Of a DNA stretch of 64,000 bases, positions 45,440 through 56,039 are shown in pieces. The notes beneath the pieces are model-generated. The model saw nothing but the letters and a program-made list of their open reading frames with translations. It was not told where the DNA came from and did no database searches. Source of the DNA: Canna indica (Eukaryota > Streptophyta > Magnoliopsida > Zingiberales > Cannaceae); contig CP136898.1 of NCBI GenBank assembly GCA_034359265.1, forward strand, positions 43,547,501 to 43,611,500. The letters are read 5' to 3'. Both the position numbers and the translations under genes were made by a program. Positions within the stretch are counted from its first letter, which is position 1; each line of letters opens with the position of its first letter.

Positions 45440-47011
45440 TCACCAGTAATCTCCGCAGGAACATTTCCCATCCTTGAAATGGTGAAACCGTTTATTATCC
45501 CTAACAATGAGCTCTCTCCCAACAATCCGGGACATGATCTTGATTGCATTATGGCAGTCACCGCATATCCTGAGATTTTTGATAATCCGAAGCGGTGTCC
45601 TAGCAGGTGTACTAATCAGTCCATACGCAATTGCCAATCTCTCACTGTGGTAGAGCAAAGCCTGTTCTTTGGCTTCCTGATCAATGTCATGGAGCACATA
45701 TCTAGTATCAGGCACATAGACTTGCTCCTTCACCACTTTCTTTTCAATCTTTGGTGGCAACCGGTACTCACCCAACTTATTCCTGCCATCCAACACGTTC
45801 ATGCCAGAACGCCTCTTAGGCAGAGGAGTTGGGATCTTAGAAGGAAGGGTCTTGGATGCATCCATAAAGATCATGAGCTCTCCAGCACGGTCCTCAAGAT
45901 CTATATCACCCTGAGCACGAGCCAAGTTCATCAGTGTTTCCCAGACAGCTACTGGTGGTTCAAATGGCAACTTCTCAATGAACTCTACTGCTTCATGTAG
46001 GTGGCCCGACTTCCCAAGAACTTCAATCATGCCCAAGTAATGCTCAATCTGTGGCTGCATTCCATATTCTTTAGACATGGAATCAATGTGAATGATGCCT
46101 TCTTCAACTGCCTCAGCACTGGCACAAGCAGCTAAGACAGAAAAGAAGGTCCTTCCATTGGGTTGCACCCCAATCTTTCTCATCTGCTCAAATATCTGCA
46201 ATCCATCATCGCCCAGGTCGTTCACGGCGTACCCATCAATCATCAAATGCCAAGAGTCCATTGTGCGCTCAGGCATTCGATCGAACACCCTGCGTGCATC
46301 AACCATACTGCCACATTTGGAGAACATCTCCAATAATTTATTGTTCATCTCTAAGTCCGCACGGAAAGGGGACCGGAAGAAGAACTCATAAATCTTTTTC
46401 AGCTCATCAACATGCTTTGCGTCGGAGCAGGAGGAAATGAGGTTGAAGAAGGTAGGAGGGTCAGGGCGGACGCCCTGATTCAGCAGATCAACAACTTCCT
46501 TGAGCTTTCCCTCTCGGGCAAGGGCAACAAGGTCGACAGGGCCAGGAGGGCCAGCCACGGGGGAAGGTCCGTCGACTAGCGGGGGATGGCTAGCATCGAT
46601 GGGAGGGCGACCAGGGAAGGGAGGTTGGTTCCGGGGTGGCCAGTGGTTAGGGGGAGGGGCACGAACATCCGCGGTGGGATGGCTATTGTAAGGAGGCGGG
46701 GGGCGCTGGTGCTGATTCTGGGGTGGCCAGTGGTTAGTCCGGTGGTCTTGTTGGTAGGAACGGGGATCGGAGGGACGGGAACCATGCGGGTGTGGCTGCG
46801 ACGGTGGCGGCGGCGGAGGGTACCTCTGGAGGTTGTTCGGAGCAGTGTAGGAGGTGCTGAGGCATCGAGCAGCGAGGGTTTGGGAGCGGAAAGGAGAGAC
46901 CTTTAGTGTGGTGAGAAGAGGTGAGGGGAAAACATGGAGGCGGACCTTGGAGAGAGCGACAGCGAGCATGGAATCCCCAGCTCGACGGATCACCATGGAC
47001 GAGGATGCCAT
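45440..47011 (-). CDS. DYW2: PPR-DYW protein, DYW2-like organelle RNA-editing factor
   Basis: A single-exon gene of 523 residues, intact. Residues 1-50 are Ser/Arg/Ala-rich without acidic residues near the start, fitting an organelle targeting peptide. Residues ~58-165 are Pro/Gln/His-rich with repeated HWPPxNQ. Residues ~170-360 hold a short series of PPR motifs ([57 protein letters not shown]). The DYW domain occupies ~390-523 with zinc/catalytic motif [15 protein letters not shown] and the terminal CSCGDYW. The layout and C-terminus are those of Arabidopsis At2g15690 (DYW2). In Arabidopsis, DYW2 works in chloroplasts and mitochondria with NUWA and E+-type PPR proteins that lack their own DYW deaminase. 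The start is the only upstream ATG that gives a transit-like end. AAACCCTA motifs lie just upstream. Confidence 0.85.
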   Translation of the reverse strand: MASSSMVIRRAGDSMLAVALSKVRLHVFPSPLLTTLKVSPFRSQTLAARCLSTSYTAPNNLQRYPPPPPPSQPHPHGSRPSDPRSYQQDHRTNHWPPQNQHQRPPPPYNSHPTADVRAPPPNHWPPRNQPPFPGRPPIDASHPPLVDGPSPVAGPPGPVDLVALAREGKLKEVVDLLNQGVRPDPPTFFNLISSCSDAKHVDELKKIYEFFFRSPFRADLEMNNKLLEMFSKCGSMVDARRVFDRMPERTMDSWHLMIDGYAVNDLGDDGLQIFEQMRKIGVQPNGRTFFSVLAACASAEAVEEGIIHIDSMSKEYGMQPQIEHYLGMIEVLGKSGHLHEAVEFIEKLPFEPPVAVWETLMNLARAQGDIDLEDRAGELMIFMDASKTLPSKIPTPLPKRRSGMNVLDGRNKLGEYRLPPKIEKKVVKEQVYVPDTRYVLHDIDQEAKEQALLYHSERLAIAYGLISTPARTPLRIIKNLRICGDCHNAIKIMSRIVGRELIVRDNKRFHHFKDGKCSCGDYW

Positions 47012-47183
47012 TTCATGGAGGAGGACGAACCCTAATTTACTAACAGTTCACAAACCCTAGGATTTTTATCTCAAGGTTGTTTAGCGCAAACTGTGCGGTT
47101 CAGGCTCAATCAATTCAAAAGGTGTATCTACACGATATTAAATCACGGTCGTCCATCGAAATGGATATCATGGACGTACTATA
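47012..47183 (-). promoter_or_regulatory. Short upstream region of the PPR gene with telobox-like motifs
   Basis: On the minus strand, CTAGGGTTTGTG and TTAGGGTTCG lie within 50 bp of the start codon; teloboxes (AAACCCTA) are common here in genes for organelle gene expression. Only about 170 bp of original upstream sequence remains before the LINE B target duplication, so any more distal promoter now lies 6 kb away. Confidence 0.45.
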
Positions 47184-47399
47184 AGTAACATTGGATTTTT
47201 TTTTTTTTCCAGAAAAATAAAATTACTTAGTTAACGGACAACAAATGGTCCGCGGAGATCTTGATACAAGATGGAGAGCTTCGGTGGTCTAATACGACCA
47301 AACATTTGTTATCTTAGACCGTCTAGCAAAATTTATAATCTAGTGAGCCACTTTATTATATTCGTGGAAAATGAAAGAAAATTTACATGACATAAAAAG

Positions 47400-50300
47400 A
47401 AGTAAAAGCCTACAAATTTGTTGTAGAATCGGATTCAACATGGGAGAGGTAGCTTTGCAGTTTAGCATGTCAATAAGGACCACACAATCTGATTCGGTCT
47501 CAATGTAGGATAATTAAGGTTGTAGCTTTGGCCTGCACAGGAGAAGAAGAGTGAAAGTAGCAAACTTCGGAATGAAAACAAGTTCTAGAGGAATCTCGAG
47601 CAATAAAGGAAAAAGTAGCATCAAAGTTAAATACAGAACCATCACAGTTTATTTTAATGTAACCAGGCTCAAGGGGAATCCATTTAACATAGATATATTG
47701 ATTTAAATTTTCCTAGGATAATCTGGACTTAAGTAATCACGAAGATGCGACATAATTCGAGGCACGAGGCTTGGAGGGGGAAGCTGCCTAGCAGAATGGA
47801 CCTTCTCATTCCTACCGTACCAGGTGAACCAAAATGTGTAAGCAATAATGTAGCGAAAGAAAAAAACTCATGAAAGAGAATCCAAATCCAGTAACCATGA
47901 CCCATTAGCCCAATTGTGGCGCCTAGAAAAATCAAAGGGGAGGTGGGTTCGTAAGATGTCCCAAATAGCTGACGCATAAGGGCAGTGGAGAAAGAGGTGA
48001 GGTAATATTTCAGCAGTGGTATTGCATAAAGGACAAAGGTCTAAGGATACCTAAATGTGAAAGGTAAGTTTTAAGGGCAAGTCTATTGTGAAGAAACTTC
48101 CAATAAAAAATTATAAGCTTAGGTGAAAATTTTAATTTTCAAAGAGTTGTCCACATTCGAAGATTATTAATACCAATAGATTCACAGTTTCTAAGAAAGG
48201 AGTAAGCTAATTTCGCGATAACATTCCCCGAAGCCTCAACTTCCCAAGCCCAAAAATCATCATGGGGGTTTAAAAGCAATTGAATCTTCATAATGAATTC
48301 CCAAAGAGCTTGATTAAAATGCTGCAGACCTAACCGAGAGTTTCAATTATTATTGAAAATAAGCAAGTCAACATTGTTACCTTCCAATAAAGGTACACTT
48401 TCAAACATAGCAGGTTTATAAGGAAGGGGCACATCTATCGAGTAAAACCGAAGTAGTAGAACTATTTCCAATGATTTTAATAAAATCATCTTTAAGGTGG
48501 TGGTAAGCATGAATAAAAAGCTTCTAAGCCCAAGAAGAGTTGATGGGAGGGGTATAATTGAGGTAATTGACAGGGGGTATTTGATTTTAACAAGTTGAAC
48601 CCAAGGGAAATTAGAGTTATTAAGGTATTGATGAATTATCTTAACTTGTAAAGCATGAGATTTAAGGGAGAGATCATGAATATTGAGGCCTCCAAGGTTC
48701 TTAGGGGGAGAGTGAGGGTGTTCCAATTAATTAGAACCAGACCAAAAAAAGTGTCTAATAATTTTAGTGATTTTATCAATGGTAGAGGAATTAATCCAAG
48801 AGATGGAAAGAGAGTGAAGGGGAATGGAGTTAAGAACAGAGTTTATTAAGACCAACCTACCAGCTTGGGATAATAATTGGGTTTGCCAATGTGCAAGCTT
48901 ATTATCTAAATGAGAAGAAATAAAGTCATGGGTATTAGAGGGAGCCATCCTAGGGGCAATCATAACTCCTAAATACTTAAAAAGAAAATTATTACTCTTC
49001 ATATTGAGTTGGGAACTAATCATATTTTTGGTGGAGATAGGAGAGCTACGAGGGAAGTAAATTTCAGATTTGGAGTAATTCACAGTATGCCCAGTAAGAG
49101 TGTTGTAGGTAAGGAGGATTTTCTTAATAGTATTGATACTCTTTTTGTTTGCTCTGAAACCAATGAGTAAATCATCTTTAAACATCATATGAGTAAATGA
49201 GAAGACATTCTTAATTTTTAGAGGAGAAATGAGATTTTGATTAGCCGTAGAATTGATAAGATTTGAGAGTGTCTAAGCCACTAAGATGTAAAGATAGGGG
49301 AAAATGAGATTCCCTTGTCTAACACCTTGATGGGAGGAAAAAAAAGAGGAAGAGTTACCATTGATGAGGCAAGAGAAGGTGGCAGAGGAAATGTAGGAAT
49401 TGATCGAGTTAATAAACTGGGAGGGGAAACTAATAGAATGAAGGACATGAAAAATAGCTGACCAAGAAAGCTTATCAAAAGCTCTATCAAGATCAATTTT
49501 GATCAAGATATTTGGGGCAACACTTTTGGAATTGTAAATGAAGTGAGCTAATTCATAACCAACGAGGATATTGTCATGAATAGACCTTCCTTTAAGGAAG
49601 GCAGATTGCTCATTAGAGATAATGGAGTTAAGAAAGTGTTGAAGTCTATTGACAATAGTCTTAAAGAGTATCCTATAGGAGAGGTTGCAGAGAGCAATAG
49701 GTCTAAAATCCTTGACCCGAGAAGGGTTTTTGGATTTAGGGATAAAGGTTAAGAGGGTTTTGTTCCAATCAAGACGAATAGATGCATTATTATAGAAGTT
49801 GAATATACAATTCATGTAGGCATCAGAAATAGATGGCCAATAGACTTTGAAAATTTCAACCGTAAAGCCATCAAGACCTGGGCTTTTGCGATTAGGAAGG
49901 GCCCTAATAATGCTCCACATTTCATCAGCCATAAAGGAAATAATTAATTGGGAGAAGAGGGTATGATCAAATTTATGGAAGGAGGGCCAGGAGGAAGATG
50001 AAGTACTAGCTAAGGAGTTAGAGGAGGACCAGAGCTCGGAATAATGGTTAACAAAAGCAAAGAGAATATCTTTATCAGAAGTCATAGTAATAGTAGATAG
50101 AGTTAATGTTGATAGATTAGATTTGATTTACTCTACGTTTAGCAGTGACAATTCTGTGATAGTAAGCAGTATTTAAATCTCCATTTTTAATCCATGCCAT
50201 TTTGGATTTAGCCCACATTTGAGGCTAATCTAACGTTGAATGGCAATAGATTTATTATAGAGACTTTTAAGTTGAATTTCTTGGGAATGGGAAAGACCAA

Positions 50301-51305
50301 TAGAGGAGTCAGTATTTTCAAATTTGGAAATGTCAGAATGAGTATTGGCCAGATTATTTTCATGTCCACCAAGACAGATTTTATTTCATTCAGAAAGAGC
50401 TCTCCAAGTATAAGAGAGGCCCAAATGGAATTTACTATAAGGTTGAGTGAGATTATTAATGAGAGAGCTATGCTAAACATCATTCACAAGTTTATAGGAA
50501 TCATTGTATTGGGTCCATAAGTTTTAGAATCTAAAGTTGAGTGGCTTAGGTTGAGTTTGGAGTTTAATGAGAAGAGGGGCATGATGAGAAGAGGGGCATG
50601 ATCAGAGCCAGTTCTAGGGAGGTGAGAGACCGAAGTCTTTCCATAGAAATGGAGCCAAGCAGAATTGACAAAGGCTCTGTCCAATCAAACTAAAATACAT
50701 GCAGCATTACTACAATTATTACACCAAGTATACAGAAGTCTTTAACAGATTTAGTAACAAAAAAAGAAGTACCATAAAAGTCGAGATCAGTTAAACCAGA
50801 ATGGGCAACAAAAGCACAAAAGTTTTTAACAGATTTAGTAATAAAAAAAGCAGTACCACCAAACTTTTCAGAAGCATCAAGGATAGCATTAAAAACACCA
50901 GTAATAAATGAAGGGAAAGAAGATAAATCCACAGATTGTAATGAATCCCATGCATAAGCACACAAATGTGGATTAGTACTAGCGTAAAGAGTAGAAAGCA
51001 AGAAAGGAGTAAATGATTGACAAGCAATAACATCATGGATCACATGAGCTTCAATTGATAGCACCTGGATATTGATGGACGTTGTGTCCCAAGCTAAAAT
51101 GATTCCACCCGAAGCTCCATTGGAAGGGGCCGCAACACCTTTCCAATGTCTACCAAAAGAATGTATCAGCTTTGAGGCTTGGAAAAGAGGTAGATGCGTT
51201 TCTTAAAGGCAAAAGACTTGCACACGAAAAAACCAAATGAAAGCATGAAATCTATTTTTAAAAGGGCGCTTAAAAGCCCCTCTGCAATTCCAATTCAAAA
51301 TAATC
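47400..51305 (-). pseudogene. LINE B ORF2 (endonuclease, reverse transcriptase, RNase H)
   Basis: The endonuclease starts with ILNWNCRGA (about 51303) and ETHL after a stop, then FITGVFNAILDASEKFGG (50890; usual GDFN is GVFN), DRAFVNSAW and SDHAPLL (about 50680-50580). Reverse transcriptase: NRKSPGLDGF (49890), FRPIALCNLSYRI, KIDLDRAFDKLSW, VRQGNLIFPYLY (motif eroded) and MFKDDLLIG in place of the FADD/YADD box. The zf-RVT region is near 48040-47960. RNase H traces (INCDGSVFNF) are near 47650. Several stops and frameshifts are present. A segment of 84 bp in the endonuclease (ITKSVKNFCA / VTKSVKDFCI) is duplicated. Confidence 0.75.
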
Positions 51306-53236
51306 ATGAGGAAAGGTAGGGGGTACTTGCCGGGGGATTGGTAACTTCTGGCTAGGCCGACGGTGCATTGGATTTAGAGGGAGAATGACGCCTTCGTTTA
51401 AGGGAAGTCTAGCCATCAGGTTCTTTCTTAGAGGAGCGAGGCGGCTTGCAGTGGCCATGCTTGGGGAATTTGGAAGAAGCTGTCGAAAGAACAGTGGAAG
51501 AAGATTAAGGAAAGATGTGGGTGAGCTCCTTGACAATCTGATAAAAGGAGCGAGCCGGGGGAGCAGTGGTTTGTGATAATCTAGCAAATCAGAAGGGGGA
51601 TTGAGATGGTGGTGAAGGCGATAGGAGAAGTGGGGGGGGGGAGTACAATTGGGGTGGGAGGAATTGTGGTCGGCGGAGGCTACAAGAGCAACAGGGAGAA
51701 CCCTAGGTTGCGAGCCTTGTTGGGCGTTCGATTGCGGATTGATATCAGTAGAGATTGGATGAGATTCGGACATGAGCGAATCAAAAGGACCCAAAGAAGA
51801 GGGAGTGGATGCAGGTTTACAGGTCTCAGATAAGCGAGGTTTAGATGGAGCAGAAAATTTATTTTTTGAGGGCTTGGGCGGAGTTTTGGAAGGGGGCCTA
51901 GAATTGGAAGGGGGCCCGGAGCGGGAAGAGGGACGAAATTTCGGGAGCCAGCCATTTGAATTGTAACAGTTACGATCACGTGGATCTGCATCCGTGGTCA
52001 ACGGTTCAGAGAAATCCTTGGCATCCTCACTTGGGTGGCAAGATGGTGAGCAGGAATGCGCACCGTTTGAACTCCCATCACGGTCGTGACGCGAACGGTC
52101 ACATTATTGATGGCAAGGTCACCGGCGGCAGACCTGCACCTAGGGACCACAGGAGGCTCTGAGGCCGAAGTAGGGGCAGGGGCTAAGGTCGCCAAAGTTG
52201 TCGGGGCAGAGGGAGTAACCAGAACGGCTTTAAGAGGGGAATCTTTAGAGGTACAAGAAGCTTCAAGGTGGCCAACTTTGCCGCAGAGATAACATAACAT
52301 AGGTAAATTTTCATAAGAAACCGGATAAAAACTTTCACAACTAGAGGGACCAACCCAAATGCCTTGATGGATAGAAACAGAAAGGTCGATTTCAATACAC
52401 AGTCGTACATATCGACCCCTCTCAAAGATAAAAGAACGTTCATCAATTTTAATTATAGAACCAAGGCTAGAAGCAATTAAATTAACACAAGATGCATTCC
52501 TAAATTCAAGCAGTAAACTGTGCAATCGAACCCAAACAGGAGCCACAAAAAAATTCTTTGCCCATGGATTAAACATAGGCTTCCATGGAATTAGCCGAAT
52601 GACATTACCTCTGAAGGGCCAAGGGCCGCCGGTGAGGGCGGCAGTGACTTGATCCGGAGATTGAAATCGAAACACAAAAAATACTTGATCCAGATCAAGT
52701 ACACTGTTAAAACCTAAATGCATCCAAAGACGAACAACCCAATAACAAAGAGAATCTACAGAAGGGGGTTTCCCCAAAAACTTGTCGATAAGACATGAGT
52801 GCCAAGGCATACTCCATTGTTGTAGTTGTTCAGCGAAAAAAGAAACTTTACCGGTGGGTTGAGAAGAAATCCGACGAAGCAAAGAAACATCATCTGGGGA
52901 GGGAGAGGTGGGAGACATACCTTTGAGGATTTGAGCCTAGGAATGGGGGGTTGCAGTAGAGGGAGGAAGATTACCGTGGTGATTTGTGGAGTTTGTTGTT
53001 GAGGAGGATGATTTCCCGGTAAGATCCGGGGAAGAAGATTTAGGGCTAGGATTTGACAATGAAACCCTAGGGAGCGACTGCGAAGCGGTGGATGAGGGCG
53101 GAGTACGTGCATCAGGCGGAGTAGAGGGATCTGGGGGAGCCGGCGGGGGGCGAGAGGCCGTCGAGAGGGGGGAAGCCATAGGGGAGGGGGATGGCGAAAG
53201 AGTCGCCATCATATAACGCTCGAGCAAAATATTCAA
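51270..53236 (-). pseudogene. LINE B ORF1 (DUF4283 plus zinc knuckle)
   Basis: The start is at ATG 53236 or the in-frame ATG 53209. A Ser/Pro-rich N-terminus (to about 52940) is followed by the DUF4283 domain (52790-52450: VFRFQSPDQVTAALTGGPW, VIRLIPWKPMFNPW, APVWVRLHSL). A CCHC knuckle CYLCGKVGHLEASC lies at about 52295-52255. An Ala/Thr/Pro-rich linker precedes a basic, Pro/Ser/Lys-rich C-terminus (52000-51270). Damage is light: one in-frame TAG at 52937-52939 and one frameshift at about 51998. Confidence 0.75.
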
Positions 53237-53302
53237 TAACTAGCACAGTGAATTGAAACAGTAACATTGGATATCTTAACCAACTAAATTATCTTAACAT
53301 GC

Positions 53303-53401
53303 TTTTTTTTAACATAGATAGAAAGTCACAATAGGTGACCATACTAGGGATTGAACCATAGACCTCTACACAACATACAAGATATTGCCACCAAATTATA
53401 A
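53303..53401 (-). mobile_element. Short tRNA-derived SINE, second copy
   Basis: On the minus strand it reads a B-box-like GGTTCAATCCCTAG, then TGTGACTTTCTATCTATG and an A run. The same tail is in the SINE at 13031-13131. The target duplication TAACATGC lies at 53295-53302 and 53402-53409. The total length is only about 99 bp. Confidence 0.65.
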
Positions 53402-53499
53402 TAACATGCTTGCTGCTTCACAGGATATATGATAAAATATAGAAGAATATTAAGAGATGAATTTAATTTTTAATTATTTGATGATTGGATATCTTTCGC

Positions 53500-55241
53500 C
53501 AGTTTCATCAATTCTCTCTCCATGGGGTCGTGCTCCATCACCTCCTTGATGTGCCGCTATAAATCCCCACTGGCCATGCTTAAGGCCGCAAATTTTGCTT
53601 TGCGGCTAAGTGTGTCTGCCACCACATTGGCCTTGTCGGACTTGTACTCCAACACATAATCAAACTCGGCCAAGAAGTCCTGCCACCTTGCCTATTTTGG
53701 GGTGAGTTTCTTTTGGGTTTGGAAGTAGCTTGTGTCAATGTTGTCTATCTAGATCATGAACTGTGCAACCAATAAGTAATGTCGCCATGTTCGTAGCAAT
53801 GGATGATGGTTGTCATCTCCTTTTTCCTGTGCGGTGTAGCGCCTCTCTGTGTCATTGAGCTTGCGGCTTTCAAAGACTATGGGATGACCTTCTTGCATCA
53901 ACACTCCTCTAATTGCGAAATCAGATGCATTTGTCTGTAGCTCGAACGACTTCCCAAAGTCGGGCAGCATTAACACCGGCTCCGAGCTCACGATCGTCTT
54001 CAAATCTCTGAAAGCATCTTGGCATGCATCGGTCCACTCCCATACCTTCTTCTTCTTAAGAAGGTCTGTTAAATATGTTGCTCGTCTCGAATATCCTTGT
54101 ATAAACCGCATGAAGTAGTTAAGTAGTCCAAGGAAATAGCGCAACTCTATTACCTTGGTTGGCGGCTCCCAGTCCACGATGGCTTTGATTTTTGCCTCAT
54201 CCATCCGCAGCTTACCATGCCCGATGATGTGACCCAGGAAGGTTATCTCCTCTTTGGCAAATGCACATTTCTCCCTCTTCACGTACAGTTCATTTTCTCG
54301 CAACATTTGGAAAACTGTACGTAGGTGCTGGGCATGCTCCTCCAAGGACTGGCTATACACTACGATGTCATCCATGCACACCACCATGAATTGATCTAAG
54401 TATGGATGGAGGATCTGGTTCATGAGGGTGCAGAATGTTGCTGGGGCATTGGTCAGGCCAAAAGGCATCACCAACCATTCAAAAAATCCATAGCGCGTTA
54501 CACACGTTATTGTTGGCTCATCTCCTTTTGCGATCCGCACATGGTAGTAGCCTTTTTGCAAGTCCATCTTGAAATAGATCTTTGTCCTCCCAAGTCGATC
54601 AAATAAATTTGCTATTAGCAAAATGGGGTACTTGTTCTTGTCTATCACTTTGTTGAGGGCTCGGTAGTCCATACACATGCGAAGTGAGCCATCATTCCTC
54701 TTTTGGAATAACATTGGTGCGTCGTAGGGTGCCTTGAGGGCCGGATCCTTCCTGTGTCCAGTAGTTCTATCAACCATCTTCGCAGTTCCTCTAGTTCGGG
54801 TGGAGCCAAACAGTAAGGTCCCATGGCAGGGGGTTTGGCACCCAATTTCAGCTCTACCTTGTGGACCACTTCTCGTTTGGGCGGAAGCATTTTCGGGAGC
54901 TCGAGTGGCATGACATCTCTATTCTCTTCTAGAACACCTTTTATAATGAATGAGATGTTGTTCGCCTGTGCCTCGACTGACGGATCCTCTAGCTTCAAGG
55001 CTGCCATGAAAGTTGGTTCTCCCCTCTCATGCCCTTGACTAATTGCATGGCCAATAGTTGCTTGGCCTCAGTTGCCTCATTTACCATCGGTATCAAATAT
55101 GATGCCCCTTGGTCTAGTATACACATAGAATTGAAGGAAGGCATAGGAAAGGTTGTTACCTTCCGCAAGAACTCCATTACTAGTACCATTTTGAAGTCAT
55201 CCATCGGTGCTACAGAAAAGTCCACTTGGCCCTTCCAACAC
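53500..55241 (-). pseudogene. Gypsy reverse transcriptase and RNase H
   Basis: The protease-RT linker (VAPMDDFKMVLVMEFL at 55220-55180) leads to the RT N-terminus with [12 protein letters not shown] and [10 protein letters not shown] (54920-54830). After a frameshift near 54740 come [44 protein letters not shown] and CMDDIVVYS. The catalytic Asp pair is intact. RNase H follows ([14 protein letters not shown], where the usual DASD reads NASD, so a catalytic Asp is lost). The C-terminal ADTLSRK motif lies at about 53620, after further stops. Confidence 0.75.
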
Positions 55242-56039
55242 TACTAGAATAACAAGCATCAGCAACGACATCCAATAGTTGTCGAGCCATTGCTGAAAGC
55301 CATCAGCAACGGCGTGCAACGGCCCAGCCCGTTGCAACGCAGTCGTGGCAAAAAATCGCGTTACTGATAACTTAGCCACGGATTAGCAACGGCCGGAGCG
55401 GGTCAGTGTCGTTGTTGCTATGCTTATCAACAACAGCTCTGGAATGACGCACAACTGTTGTTGATATTAGTATCAGCAATGGTTCTGCCATGGCTGCAAG
55501 GCCGTTGTAGATATATACATCAGCAATGGTCAGGTGGCCGTGGCAAGGCCGTTAGTTAAATCCCGTTGCTAAGCCGTTGTTGTAGGTCATTAGCAAAGGC
55601 TTTGAGGTTGCGGCCCAAAAAATACGATACACTTTCAATAACAGCTTTCCCACGGATAGCCATGGGAAGGCCATTGCTGATGATGTTAACCTGTAATTGA
55701 AAAATTTTAAAATTTCTAATTTCCATTAATACATTGATACATTTAACCTGATACATAACTCACACACCCATACACACATCCATTCACATACACATCACAG
55801 ATACACCCAGATATACATCAAAATAATTATACTTATATTTATAATTATCCACAATCCTATAAAAACTAGTCAAATTCAAAACTATCGTATCAATATCCAA
55901 ACAAAACAAGTCAATCAAGTAGTATCCAAATAACAAAGTCAATATCCAAACAAAATAATAAACATCACGACGACGGTGGAGGAAGATCGGGATCATAATA
56001 TGACGGGGTCTGGAGTGCTTGGGTGTACACCGATGTGGA

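Larger units (their letters stand above)
47197..53259 (-). mobile_element. L1-type LINE B, full length, decayed
   Basis: A 6.06-kb element lies on the minus strand with a 13-bp target duplication AGTAACATTGGAT at 47184-47196 and 53260-53272, and a 3' poly(A) (T run at 47195-47208 on the plus strand). ORF1 (53236-51270) and ORF2 (about 51305-47400) are both present and broken. The insertion lies 186 bp upstream of the PPR start codon, in the same orientation as that gene. Confidence 0.85.

Noticed and set aside
46500..47060. Gly/Arg/Trp-rich plus-strand ORFs
   Set aside because: Antisense shadows of the Pro/Gln/His-rich N-terminal region of the PPR gene.
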